Source of the DNA: Sandaracinus amylolyticus
GTDB lineage: Bacteria > Myxococcota_A > Polyangia > Polyangiales > Sandaracinaceae
DNA: 64,000 nt
Direction of reading: 5' to 3'
NCBI RefSeq assembly: GCF_021631985.1
Contig: NZ_CP070225.1
Span: forward strand, 8,990,001 to 9,054,000
The position numbers and the translations under genes are program-made. The notes beneath the pieces are model-generated. The model saw only the letters and a list, made by a program, of their open reading frames with translations, searched no databases and was not told where the DNA came from. Below are positions 1 to 10,973 of the stretch, in pieces. Within the stretch, counting starts at the first letter, position 1; every line of letters begins with the position of its first letter.

Positions 1-1371
1 CACCAGCACGAGGTACGCGGCGCTGCCCGCGATCGCACCGCCGAGCACGCCGACGGTCTGCGCGATCGCCTGACGCCGCGGCGAGGCGCCGATCAGCACG
101 CCGGTCTTCAGATCGTGCAGCAGCTCGGCGCACTGCGCGGCCGCGCCGCCGGTCACGTTCGCGGCCATCAGGTTCGCGGTCACGCTGCCCGGCTGCAGCA
201 CCGCGAACGCGGCCTGCGTGACCTTGCCCATCGCGCCGACGGGCGTGAGCGTCGTCTCGCCAGACACCCGCCCCGCGACCGCCGCGAGCACGAACGAGAG
301 CAGCACGCCTGCGAGCGCGGCCCACCACGCGATGTCGAAGAGCAGGATCTGTCCGATCACCGCGAGCACCGTGACGACCGCGACGAGCACGAGGTACGCG
401 CGGCGCGGGACCTCGTCGACCATCACGCGCGTCGCGCCGTCCTCGCTCGACGCGTCGACGCTGCCGCCGGTGAAGGTGCGCACGATCGATCGCCACGAGA
501 GCGCGACGGTCGTGAGCGACGACGTGACCATCATCGACACGCCGGGCCACAGGAGCCAGCGCACCATCGGGCCGAACCACGACTGCGTGGGATCGTCGGC
601 GCCGACGTCGGCCCATCCGTTCGCGATCACCCAGGGCCCGAGCACGAGCCACGAGAAGAGCCCGCCGCAGAGCATCGTGATGCCGGTGCGCACGCTGCCG
701 AGCGCGCCCACCGCGATCATCAGCGGCGACGGATCGATCGCGACCGTCAGGTTCATCAGACTCGCGCGGCGCGCTCCCACCGAGAGCGAGCCCGGCAGCG
801 CGACGTTCGCGACGTGCGCGAAGTGCAGCAGCGTCTTCGCGAGCGCCGCGGCCGCGCCCGCGCCGACCAGCGCGCGCACCTTGCGCGCCGCGTCCGCGCC
901 CGCCGCGTACATCTTGTCGAGGGTCTCGGCCGACGCGATCCCGTTCGCGAAGGGCAGCTTGTCGACCTCGACCATCTGGCGTCGCAGCGCGATGCCGACG
1001 GTCACGCCGACCATGCCGATCACGAAGAGCCAGCACGCGAGCTCGGGGTAGGAGAGCTCGCGCCCGGTGAGCATCGTCATCGCGGGGATCGCGGAGACGA
1101 GGCCCGCCGACGAGATCGACGCGCCCGCGCTCGCGCCGGTCTGGTTCAGGTTGTTCTCGAGCTTGGTCAACATCGGGGCACCCGATGCACCGCTGACCAC
1201 CCGCCAGAACCCCCATCCGAGCAGGGCCGCGGTGATCGACATGTTGAAGCCCCAGCCGATCCGCAGCCCGCTGTAGATGTTGCAGAGCGAGAGCACCCCG
1301 CCGAGCACTGCGCCGGTGAGCACCGCGCGCCACGTGAGCTCGGCCTCGGCGGCCTTCGCAGTCGACGTCAT
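1..1371 (-). CDS. OPT family oligopeptide transporter (3' end missing)
   Basis: Read on the minus strand from ATG at 1371, 457 codons stay open to the left edge, so the C-terminal part lies outside the window. The product is polytopic. Its N-terminal region contains LCNIYSGLRIGWGFNMS, and later it carries GGAAAQCAELLHDLKTG and the following LIGASPRRQ stretch, which is characteristic of the OPT (oligopeptide transporter) family. These proteins are proton-coupled importers of peptides or metal chelates in the inner membrane. The gene is divergent from the kinase at 1458 with 86 bp between the starts. The substrate cannot be told from sequence. Confidence 0.88.
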   Translation of the reverse strand, partial: MTSTAKAAEAELTWRAVLTGAVLGGVLSLCNIYSGLRIGWGFNMSITAALLGWGFWRVVSGASGAPMLTKLENNLNQTGASAGASISSAGLVSAIPAMTMLTGRELSYPELACWLFVIGMVGVTVGIALRRQMVEVDKLPFANGIASAETLDKMYAAGADAARKVRALVGAGAAAALAKTLLHFAHVANVALPGSLSVGARRASLMNLTVAIDPSPLMIAVGALGSVRTGITMLCGGLFSWLVLGPWVIANGWADVGADDPTQSWFGPMVRWLLWPGVSMMVTSSLTTVALSWRSIVRTFTGGSVDASSEDGATRVMVDEVPRRAYLVLVAVVTVLAVIGQILLFDIAWWAALAGVLLSFVLAAVAGRVSGETTLTPVGAMGKVTQAAFAVLQPGSVTANLMAANVTGGAAAQCAELLHDLKTGVLIGASPRRQAIAQTVGVLGGAIAGSAAYLVLV

Positions 1372-1442
1372 CGACGCGGACTCTACCTGGCACGTCCAGT
1401 GAGCCGTCACAGAGGATTCGTCTGCCGCTGCGGAAACTCGCG

Positions 1443-1448
1443 TAAGAT
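1443..1448 (+). promoter_or_regulatory. Candidate -10 hexamer (TAAGAT) for a leaderless start
   Basis: TAAGAT lies 9 bp before the ATG at 1458. No Shine-Dalgarno sequence precedes that ATG, so transcription may begin at or next to the start codon. No convincing -35 is seen. Confidence 0.35.
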
Positions 1449-1457
1449 GGGCCCGGG

Positions 1458-4452
<2,995 letters not shown>

Positions 4453-4456
4453 GGGC

Positions 4457-5095
4457 TCACTTCTGCTGCGCATGGAGCGCGGGCAGGAAGTGCTCGAAAT
4501 TCCCCACCTCCTCGACGTTGTGCTTCAGCCAGGCGCGCCCCTTCTCCTCGGGGAACGCCGCCCGCATCAGCGCCGTGTTCACCCCGCGCAACCAGCGCGG
4601 TACCGGCGCGCCGATCGTCATCGAGTTCACGTAGCGGGTCCCGCCCGCGACCCGCTCGAACGCGTAGTCCATGCGCACCAGGCCGCGGATCCCGTGGACC
4701 CGCGGTCGATGCGCGAACCCCCCGACGTCGAGCCGGGTCACGTCGGTGAGCACGTCGACGCGCCACGCGGGGTTGCGCCCGAGCACCTCGTGGATGTGGA
4801 AGATCGAGCCCGGCCCCGCGCCCCCCGGCGGATTGCGCACGTAGCGGTGCCCGACGTGATCGAGCGGGTGCCACACGCGGTAGCGCGGGTACGCGCGGCC
4901 CTCGATCTCGATCGTTCCGTGCATGTTGCGGAACCACCACGAGAGCATCTCGGGCGTCACGCCGTGCAGCACGTCGTGCACGATCGAGAGGTGCATGCGG
5001 CCGTCGTCGAGATGGTCCAGGCGCGCCACCGGCGCGGACTCGAGCGGCTTCATCGTCCAGGGCACCACGATCGGCTCGGGAAGCGGTCTCGTCAT
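4457..5095 (-). CDS. DAPG-hydrolase (PhlG)-like family protein
   Basis: A 212-residue protein starting MTRPLPEPIV. It carries HLSIVHDVLHGVTPEM then SWWFRNMHG and later YRVWHPLDHVGHRY, a pattern of conserved His and acidic residues matching the DAPG/phloretin hydrolase family. Those enzymes are zinc enzymes that cleave C-C bonds in acylphloroglucinols. The family assignment is fairly good; the real substrate is unknown because many members are uncharacterised. The start codon forms the palindrome CATG with a possible ATG of the divergent AraC gene, so the two genes share their promoter region. There is no signal peptide, so the protein is cytoplasmic. Confidence 0.7.
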   Translation of the reverse strand: MTRPLPEPIVVPWTMKPLESAPVARLDHLDDGRMHLSIVHDVLHGVTPEMLSWWFRNMHGTIEIEGRAYPRYRVWHPLDHVGHRYVRNPPGGAGPGSIFHIHEVLGRNPAWRVDVLTDVTRLDVGGFAHRPRVHGIRGLVRMDYAFERVAGGTRYVNSMTIGAPVPRWLRGVNTALMRAAFPEEKGRAWLKHNVEEVGNFEHFLPALHAQQK

Positions 5096-5105
5096 GCGAT
5101 CCACG

Positions 5106-6188
5106 ATGGGCGCGGCGCCGAGCGCGCGCGCCGTCCGTCGCCGCCAATCGATCGACCTCGGCCGCCATCCTCGTGCGAAGCTCGCGCTGCGATCCGTGCC
5201 CGCGACCGTCCTCGCCGCGCTGCCCGCGACCTTGCTCGTGACGCTCGCTCGCCTCGGGCACGACGCCGATGCGGTGCGCGCGCGGGCCGGCATCGATGCG
5301 AGCGCGCTCGGCGATCCCGATGCGCGCATCCCGTTCGCCGCGCACGCGCGGCTCTGGGAGGAGATCGCCGCGCTCGGAGGAGACGTGGGGTTGGCGCTCG
5401 GTGAGCGGCTCGGCACCGCGGCGCTCGGGGTGGTGGGACACGCGATGTCCCGCGCCGAGACCGTCGGCGATGCGTGGTCCGTGCTCGAGCGCTTCCGTCG
5501 TCTCGTGCTCGACGACGCCGTGCCGCGGCTCCGGGTCGAGGGCGACGAAGCGCACCTCGTGCAGCCGCTGCCCGCGCGCTTCGCGAGGCTGCGTCATCCC
5601 GCGGAGTGTCAGGCCGCGACGACGATCACGACGCTGCGTGCGCTCGTCGGCGCGCGCTTCGATGCCCGTCATGTCGCGTTCCAGCACGCGGCGCCGGCGT
5701 CGATCGACGCGCATCGCGCGCTCTTCGGCACCCGAGACGTCGTGTTCGGCGCGGCGGCCAACGAGCTCGTGATCGACGCGTCGATCCGATTGCGGCCCAA
5801 CGTGCGCGCCGACCCCGCGCTCCGCGACTACCTCGTGCGGCGCGCCGGCGCGCTCGAGGCCGAGCTCGGCGAGGACGATCGGCTCGCGGATCGTGCTCGA
5901 CGCGAGATCGCGGCCGCGCTCGCGAGCGGCGAGCCCTCGGCCGACGTCCTCGCGCGCACGCTCGGCACGTCGTCGCGCACCCTGCATCGTCGCCTCGCCG
6001 CCGAGGGCACCAGCGTCGCGGCGCTCCTCGACGAGACGCGCCGCGAGCGTGCGCTCGCGCTGGTCGCCGATCCCGCGCGAAGTGTCGGTGCGATCGCGTT
6101 CGCGCTCGGTTACCGGGATGCCACGACGTTCACCCGCGCGTTCCGTCGATGGACCGGCGTCACACCGGGCGCGTGGCGTCGCGCGTGA
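5106..6188 (+). CDS. AraC-family transcriptional regulator
   Basis: The C-terminal 100 residues contain two helix-turn-helix units ending with the family signature AFALGYRDATTFTRAFRRW followed by TGVTPGAWRR. The N-terminal part (VPATVLAALPATLLVTLARL onward) matches the ligand-binding domain of AraC regulators of the OruR/ArgR type. The start is uncertain: ATG at 5094 would overlap the divergent gene, ATG at 5106 is used here, and GTG at 5196 would begin exactly at the conserved domain and leave a 100-bp intergenic region. No Shine-Dalgarno separates them. The divergent DAPG-hydrolase-like gene is the natural candidate target. Confidence 0.85.
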   Translation: MGAAPSARAVRRRQSIDLGRHPRAKLALRSVPATVLAALPATLLVTLARLGHDADAVRARAGIDASALGDPDARIPFAAHARLWEEIAALGGDVGLALGERLGTAALGVVGHAMSRAETVGDAWSVLERFRRLVLDDAVPRLRVEGDEAHLVQPLPARFARLRHPAECQAATTITTLRALVGARFDARHVAFQHAAPASIDAHRALFGTRDVVFGAAANELVIDASIRLRPNVRADPALRDYLVRRAGALEAELGEDDRLADRARREIAAALASGEPSADVLARTLGTSSRTLHRRLAAEGTSVAALLDETRRERALALVADPARSVGAIAFALGYRDATTFTRAFRRWTGVTPGAWRRA

Positions 6189-6206
6189 CGCCACGAGGTG
6201 CTCTGA

Positions 6207-6212
6207 TATCTT
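6207..6212 (+). promoter_or_regulatory. Candidate -10 hexamer (TATCTT) for a leaderless start
   Basis: TATCTT ends 9 bp before the ATG at 6222. There is no Shine-Dalgarno sequence in front of that ATG. The arrangement matches those at 1443, 7918 and 41042. Confidence 0.35.
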
Positions 6213-6221
6213 CTTGCGCCG

Positions 6222-6596
6222 ATGCCGCGTCTCGACACGCTCAAAGTGCTCCTCGTCGACGATCACGACGATGGTCGCGAGATCCTCGCGCTCTACCTCG
6301 AGTACGAGGGCGCGTCGGTGGCACAGGCGCGCAGCGGGACCGAGGCCCTCGAGCTCGCGGGCGGCGAGCGTCCCGACGTCGTCGTCAGCAACGTCCACAT
6401 GCCCGGCCTCGACGGCCTGGCGTTCCTGCGCGCGCTCCGCGATCAGCCCTTGCTCGCGGGCGTGCCCGCGTTCGCGCTCTCGGGCGATCTGCGGCTCGAG
6501 CGCTCGGGCCGCATCGCCGACGCGGGGTACGCCGGGTTCTTCCCGAAGCCGATCGATCCCGAGATCGTCGTGCGCGAGCTCGCGCACCTGCTCTAG
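6222..6596 (+). CDS. Stand-alone receiver-domain protein with Asn at the phosphorylation site
   Basis: A 124-residue single CheY-like receiver. The acidic pair is present (VLLVDDHDDG), as are the switch Ser (FALSGD) and the conserved Lys (FFPKPIDP). The phospho-acceptor Asp that should sit in PDVVVSDVHMPG is Asn here (codon AAC in PDVVVSNVHMPG, residue about 58). Normal Asp phosphorylation is therefore not expected, and the protein may be a pseudo-receiver acting by binding alone. There is no output domain. It is convergent with the histidine kinase at 6601 (4 bp apart), a plausible functional partner. The TATCTT box suggests a leaderless transcript. Confidence 0.88.
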   Translation: MPRLDTLKVLLVDDHDDGREILALYLEYEGASVAQARSGTEALELAGGERPDVVVSNVHMPGLDGLAFLRALRDQPLLAGVPAFALSGDLRLERSGRIADAGYAGFFPKPIDPEIVVRELAHLL

Positions 6597-6600
6597 CGCG

Positions 6601-7716
6601 TCAATCGTCGGCGCGCGGCAGCCGGCACCACACCGAGGTCCCGCGCGTCGCATCCGACTCGATGCGCAGCTCCGATCCGTGCGCGCGCACGATCTCGCGC
6701 GCGATCGAGAGACCGAGCCCGTGGGGCGAGGCCTGGCCGCGCAGCGCGCGGGTGAGCTCGTCGGCCGGCATCGGCGGGCCGGCGTTCCAGACCTCGAGAT
6801 GGACCTCGTGCGGCTCGCCCCGCGCGATCACGCGCACCGGCTGGAGCGCATCGCCGTGGCGCAGCGCGTTCGAGATCAGGTTGCCGATCGCCTGCGCGAG
6901 GCGCGCGCCGTCCCACGCGCCGCGGAGATCGCCCGCGGTGCGCAGCTCGATCGTGCGCCCCGGCGCCGACGCGCGCAGCTCGTCGACGACGCCGCTCAGA
7001 CAGGCCCCGAGATCCATCGAGCGCGCGGTGATCGGGATCGTCATGCCGACCGCGACCCGCGCGTCGTCGAGCAGATCGCCGATCAGCTGCGCCATCGTCT
7101 GCGCCGAGCGCCGGATGCGCTCCGCGATCGCGCGCTCGTGCGTGCCCAGCACACCGTGCGCGAGGAGCAGCTCGGCGCCGCTGCGCATCGCGTGGAGCGG
7201 GTTGCGCAGGTCGTGCGAGACGATGCCGATGCGGCGATCGTGCGCGTCGCGATCTCCGTCGCGCGTGAGGCGCTCCATCTCGGTCGCCGCGGTCGCGATC
7301 GCCTCCGCGAGCACGTGCTCGACGATCGTGAGGGCGCGCAGCTCGGTGGTCTCGCCCCGCTCGATCAGACGATCGAAGATCGCGAGCCGCAGGTGCGAGA
7401 GCTCGCGCAGCGTCTCGTCCACCGCGTAGCCGTGCGAGATGCGCGACTGCGCGTGCGCGTGCGCCGCCTCGCGCAGCCACGTCTCGCGCATCAGCGCGTC
7501 GACGTCGTCGCTCGCCAGCTCGAGCGCGCGCACGATCACGTCGAGCAGCACCGGCACGTCGTCGAGCCACGCGGCGGGCGGCATCGTGTGTGCGCTCGGG
7601 ATGCGCGGATCGTCGAGCACTCGCTCCCGCCAGCGCGCGATCAGCGCGTCGCGGTCGTCGCGGAGGATCGAATCGATGCTCGGAGCACGGATCGCGGTGA
7701 CGGGAATGCTGGACAT
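6601..7716 (-). CDS. Soluble sensor histidine kinase
   Basis: ATG at 7716 is preceded by a strong AGGAGG, giving 371 residues without membrane helices. Residues about 10-150 form an all-helical N-terminal domain (RWRERVLDDPRIPSAH...) like the RsbRD/RISBIN-type sensor modules. The H-box is IGIVSHDLRNPLHAM, the N-box NLISNALRHGD, and the G-box GLGLSIAREIVRAHGS. It should autophosphorylate on that His. The adjacent receiver protein lacks the acceptor Asp, so the phosphoryl target probably lies elsewhere. An upstream in-frame ATG at 7860 exists but has no ribosome-binding site. Confidence 0.88.
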   Translation of the reverse strand: MSSIPVTAIRAPSIDSILRDDRDALIARWRERVLDDPRIPSAHTMPPAAWLDDVPVLLDVIVRALELASDDVDALMRETWLREAAHAHAQSRISHGYAVDETLRELSHLRLAIFDRLIERGETTELRALTIVEHVLAEAIATAATEMERLTRDGDRDAHDRRIGIVSHDLRNPLHAMRSGAELLLAHGVLGTHERAIAERIRRSAQTMAQLIGDLLDDARVAVGMTIPITARSMDLGACLSGVVDELRASAPGRTIELRTAGDLRGAWDGARLAQAIGNLISNALRHGDALQPVRVIARGEPHEVHLEVWNAGPPMPADELTRALRGQASPHGLGLSIAREIVRAHGSELRIESDATRGTSVWCRLPRADD

Positions 7717-7917
7717 CCGCAGAGGACCTCCTGCCGCGTGGAGACGCACCTCGTCGCCTCCACGCCGATCGCCCGCTTGCCGTGCCCGGCGGTTTGGCGG
7801 TCGGATCGGTGTGGCGTTTCGCTTCGACTCGGAATTGAGCACACGACGGGCCAATGCCAAGCGGCTGCGTTCCAGCGGGTGCCACGTCGCGTTTCGCCAC
7901 GGCGCGTGACCCTCGGG

Positions 7918-7923
7918 TACGCT
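7918..7923 (+). promoter_or_regulatory. Candidate -10 hexamer (TACGCT) for a leaderless start
   Basis: TACGCT ends 8 bp before the GTG at 7932, which has no Shine-Dalgarno sequence. Weak on its own, but it repeats the spacing seen at other starts in this window. Confidence 0.3.
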
Positions 7924-7931
7924 CCGCGGCC

Positions 7932-8399
7932 GTGCGACGAGACGACGATGCGTGCCCGTGCGGCAGCGGCGCGACGTACGCGACGTGCTGCGCTCCCTTC
8001 CACGCGGGGGCCGAGCCGCCCGACGCCGAGCGCCTGATGCGCGCCCGCTACGCGGCGTTCGCGCGGGGCGAGCATCGCTTCCTCCACCGCACGCTGCATC
8101 GCGATCACGAGGATCGCGCGCGGCCCGAGCGCGACTTCGTCGCGTCGCTCGAGAAGCACGCGAAGCGCGCGCGGTATCGCGGGCTGCGCATCCTCGATCA
8201 CGACGGGCCCGATGCCGACGGCATCGCGCGCGTGCTCTTCGCGGTCGACGTCCTGGTCGCAGGCCGCGATGCGTCCTTCGTCGAGCTCTCGAGCTTCGCG
8301 ATCGAGGGCGGCGGATGGCGCTACGTGGGCGGGCGCTCGATGCCGCGCAGCGCCGCCGGCGACCTCGACGCGCTGCGCATCGCGACGTTTCCGCTCTAG
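7932..8399 (+). CDS. YchJ-family (SEC-C motif) protein
   Basis: From GTG at 7932 the protein is 155 residues and opens with the metal-binding SEC-C-like motif CPCGSGATYATCC, followed by PDAERLMRARYAAFARGEHRFL, the usual YchJ/UPF0225 arrangement of a small Cys cluster plus an NTF2-like domain. The Cys residues likely bind zinc. The cellular role of YchJ proteins is not firmly established. An upstream ATG at 7854 is in frame but would add a non-conserved extension. The stop TAG shares the palindrome CTAG with the stop of the opposing gene at 8396. Confidence 0.8.
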   Translation: MRRDDDACPCGSGATYATCCAPFHAGAEPPDAERLMRARYAAFARGEHRFLHRTLHRDHEDRARPERDFVASLEKHAKRARYRGLRILDHDGPDADGIARVLFAVDVLVAGRDASFVELSSFAIEGGGWRYVGGRSMPRSAAGDLDALRIATFPL

Positions 8400-8626
8400 C
8401 GCAGGGTCCCGTTCAAGCGCGTGATCGCGCGCCAGGCGGCGGACGACGGATCTTCGTCGATCCCCACCGCCTCGGCGTGCTCGCCGAGGAAGGGGTCCTC
8501 GGCGCTGACCAGGAATCCCGTGGCGGTCGCGCGCATCGCGATCCGGCGCGCGCCGTGCGCGACGAGCCAGCCGTGCACCAATCCCCACTTGCTGAGCCGC
8601 TGCGAGACGGGGTGTCGTACGTCCAC
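8396..8626 (-). CDS. Small hypothetical protein
   Basis: A 76-residue reading frame from GTG at 8626 (VDVRHPVSQRLSKWGLVHGW). It fills the space between its convergent neighbour and the end of the GH3 gene, and its composition (balanced Ala, Ile, Val, acidic residues, codons ending in G/C) looks more protein-like than the other frames. No domain is recognised, and there is neither signal peptide nor membrane helix. The CTAG at 8396-8399 serves as stop for both this frame and the opposing YchJ gene. It may not be translated. Confidence 0.45.
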   Translation of the reverse strand: MDVRHPVSQRLSKWGLVHGWLVAHGARRIAMRATATGFLVSAEDPFLGEHAEAVGIDEDPSSAAWRAITRLNGTLR

Positions 8627-8681
8627 GATTTCGATCCTGGACGCGTGATCGGTTGCCAGGTGTCGGGGAGCACCCCGACAA

Positions 8682-10826
8682 TCATTCGACGCGGAACGTC
8701 CCGGTCAGGCGTGCGTCCTCGGCGTGCGTGCCGACGCGCAGCTCGTACTCGATCGCCTCGACCTCCATGCGCGACGACGTGGCGTTCCAGTACGCGAGAT
8801 CCTCGGCGCGCAGCTCGAGCGTCACCGTCCCGCTCTCTCCGGCAGCGAGCTCGATCTGGGCGAACGCCCGCAGATCGTAGGGCGCGCGCATCACGCTCGA
8901 CCCCCGCGCGCCCACGTACGCCTGCACCGTCTCCCGCGCCCGCACCGTGCCGTCGTTGGTCACGCGCACCGTCGCCTGCAGGGTGCCGGTCGCGCTCGTG
9001 GTCTCCGCCGAGAGCGTCAGATCCGAGAGCGTGAACGTCGAGTACGAGAGCCCGAATCCGAACGGATAACGCGCCGGGGTCTCGTTCGCGGCGAGGTGTC
9101 GATATCCGTGCAGATATCCGTACTCGACCGTGTGCGACTCGTTGTCGAACTCCGGTAGATCCGACTCCTGCGCGGGAATCGAGAAGGGCAGTCGCCCCGA
9201 GGGCGAGACGTCGCCGAAGAGCACGTCCGCGATCGCACGGCCGCCCTCGCTGCCCGGATAGAACGCGAGCACGAGCGCCTCGATCTCCTCGTCCCACTCG
9301 CCGGTGGTGATCGCGGAGCCGCCCTCGAGCACCACCACGACGCGATCGTGGACCGCCGCGACGGCGCGGATCAGCGCGACCTCTTCGGCGCGCAGCGCGA
9401 GGCTCGCGCGATCGCCCGCGGCGATCTCGGCCTCGCCCTCGTCCTCGGCGTCGAGCCCGGTCACGATCACCGCGACGTCCGCGGCGCGCACCGTCGCTTC
9501 GGCCGCCGCATCGAGGGTGGTCCCCGGCACGTGCGTCACCGTCACCCGCTCGCCGAGCCCTTCCAGCGCGGTCACCACGCCCTGCGGCATCACGCTGCTC
9601 GACCCGAGATCGCCGATGTTCTCCACGTCGGCGTTGCGTCCCAGCAGCACGATCGACGCGTCCGCTGCGATCGGCAGCGCACCGCCCTCGTTGCGCAGGA
9701 GCACCATGCCGCGCCGCGCGACCTCGCGCGCCAGCGCCAGATGCTCGGCGCTGTTGCGCTGCGAGGGCTCGTCCACCGGATGCTGCCGCTCGTCGAGCCC
9801 GAAGCAGAGCTGCGCCCGCAGCACCCGCCGCAGCGACGCGTCGAGCTCGCGCTCCTCGAGCGCACCGCTCGCGATCGCGCCCACCAGACGGCGGAAATTC
9901 GGCCCGAGGGGCATCTCGACGTCGAGCCCTGCGCGCAGCGACTCGACGTCTCCGTGGGTGCCGAGGATCCAGTCGGACTCCACGAACCCCGCGAACTGCC
10001 ACTCTCCGCGCAGGATGTCGGTCAACAAGTGCGACTGCTGATCGCAGTAGAGCCCGTTCACGCGGTTGTACGCGCTCATCACCGAGCCCACGCGCCCCTC
10101 GATCACCACGCGCCGGAAGTGCGGCAGATACACCTCGCGGAGCGTGCGCTCGTCGATCACGACGTCGACCTCGTGACGCGTGTTCTCGATGCTGTTCGCC
10201 GCGAAGTGCTTCGCGCTCGCGATCACGCCCTCCGACTGCGCGCCCTGCACGAACGCGACGCCGAGCGCGCCCATGTGGTGCGAGTCCTCGCCGTACGTCT
10301 CCTGGGCGCGACCCCAGCGCGGATGTCGCAGCACGTTGATCGTCGGCGCGAGCAGCACGTCGACGCCGATCGAGCGCACCTCGCGCGCGATCGCCGCGCC
10401 CACCTCGCGCTCGAGCGCGGGATCCCACGTCGCGCCGCGCATCATCGCGACCGGGAACGCGGTCGCGGGCACCCGCGTGAACCGGCTGAGGCCGCGCGGA
10501 CCGTCGAGCATGCGGAAGCCGGGCACGCCGACGCGCTCGTTGCCGCGCACGAGCCACGAGCGCTCGGTCGCCGAGTATCCGCCGCCGTGCATCAGCGCGA
10601 CCTTCTCGTCGACGGTGAGCGTCGAGAGGATCTCGGTGATGCGCGCCTCGATGGCGGCGTCGTCGCGATCACCGCAGTACGCGCGGGTCGCGTCGGTCGG
10701 CTCGAAGGGCTCGGCGCGGTAGTCGCGGAACGCGTCGGGGCCGGCGTCGGCGGGCGCGTCGTCGCGTGCATCACACGCGGCGATCACGAGGGCGACCACG
10801 ATCAGGATCGGCGAAAAGCGAAGCAT
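8682..10826 (-). CDS. Glycoside hydrolase family 3 lipoprotein (beta-glucosidase-like)
   Basis: A 714-residue protein with a lipoprotein signal (MLRFSPILIVVALVIAAC, lipobox Cys 18) and an Asp/Ala linker. The GH3 catalytic barrel carries KHFAANS (about 206) and the nucleophile in GFVESDWILGT (Asp 285). The second alpha/beta domain is at about 380-560, and a C-terminal fibronectin-III-like domain ends the protein (YPFGFGLSYSTF onward). Such enzymes remove terminal beta-linked sugars from plant or microbial polysaccharides. The lipid anchor puts it in the outer membrane or periplasm. It stands alone without other carbohydrate genes; exact sugar specificity cannot be read. Confidence 0.92.
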   Translation of the reverse strand: MLRFSPILIVVALVIAACDARDDAPADAGPDAFRDYRAEPFEPTDATRAYCGDRDDAAIEARITEILSTLTVDEKVALMHGGGYSATERSWLVRGNERVGVPGFRMLDGPRGLSRFTRVPATAFPVAMMRGATWDPALEREVGAAIAREVRSIGVDVLLAPTINVLRHPRWGRAQETYGEDSHHMGALGVAFVQGAQSEGVIASAKHFAANSIENTRHEVDVVIDERTLREVYLPHFRRVVIEGRVGSVMSAYNRVNGLYCDQQSHLLTDILRGEWQFAGFVESDWILGTHGDVESLRAGLDVEMPLGPNFRRLVGAIASGALEERELDASLRRVLRAQLCFGLDERQHPVDEPSQRNSAEHLALAREVARRGMVLLRNEGGALPIAADASIVLLGRNADVENIGDLGSSSVMPQGVVTALEGLGERVTVTHVPGTTLDAAAEATVRAADVAVIVTGLDAEDEGEAEIAAGDRASLALRAEEVALIRAVAAVHDRVVVVLEGGSAITTGEWDEEIEALVLAFYPGSEGGRAIADVLFGDVSPSGRLPFSIPAQESDLPEFDNESHTVEYGYLHGYRHLAANETPARYPFGFGLSYSTFTLSDLTLSAETTSATGTLQATVRVTNDGTVRARETVQAYVGARGSSVMRAPYDLRAFAQIELAAGESGTVTLELRAEDLAYWNATSSRMEVEAIEYELRVGTHAEDARLTGTFRVE

Positions 10827-10973
10827 GCGCGCACAAGTATCACGGCGGGCGGCGCAGGTGGTGCCCATCGCCGGTGATGGGCGACCCGTCGCCGGTCGCG
10901 GCCTGCGTGCGTTCGCGCTCGTCCTGCGCCGAGCACCGCCGACTCGGAGCGCACGCACGATCGGGCACACGGC

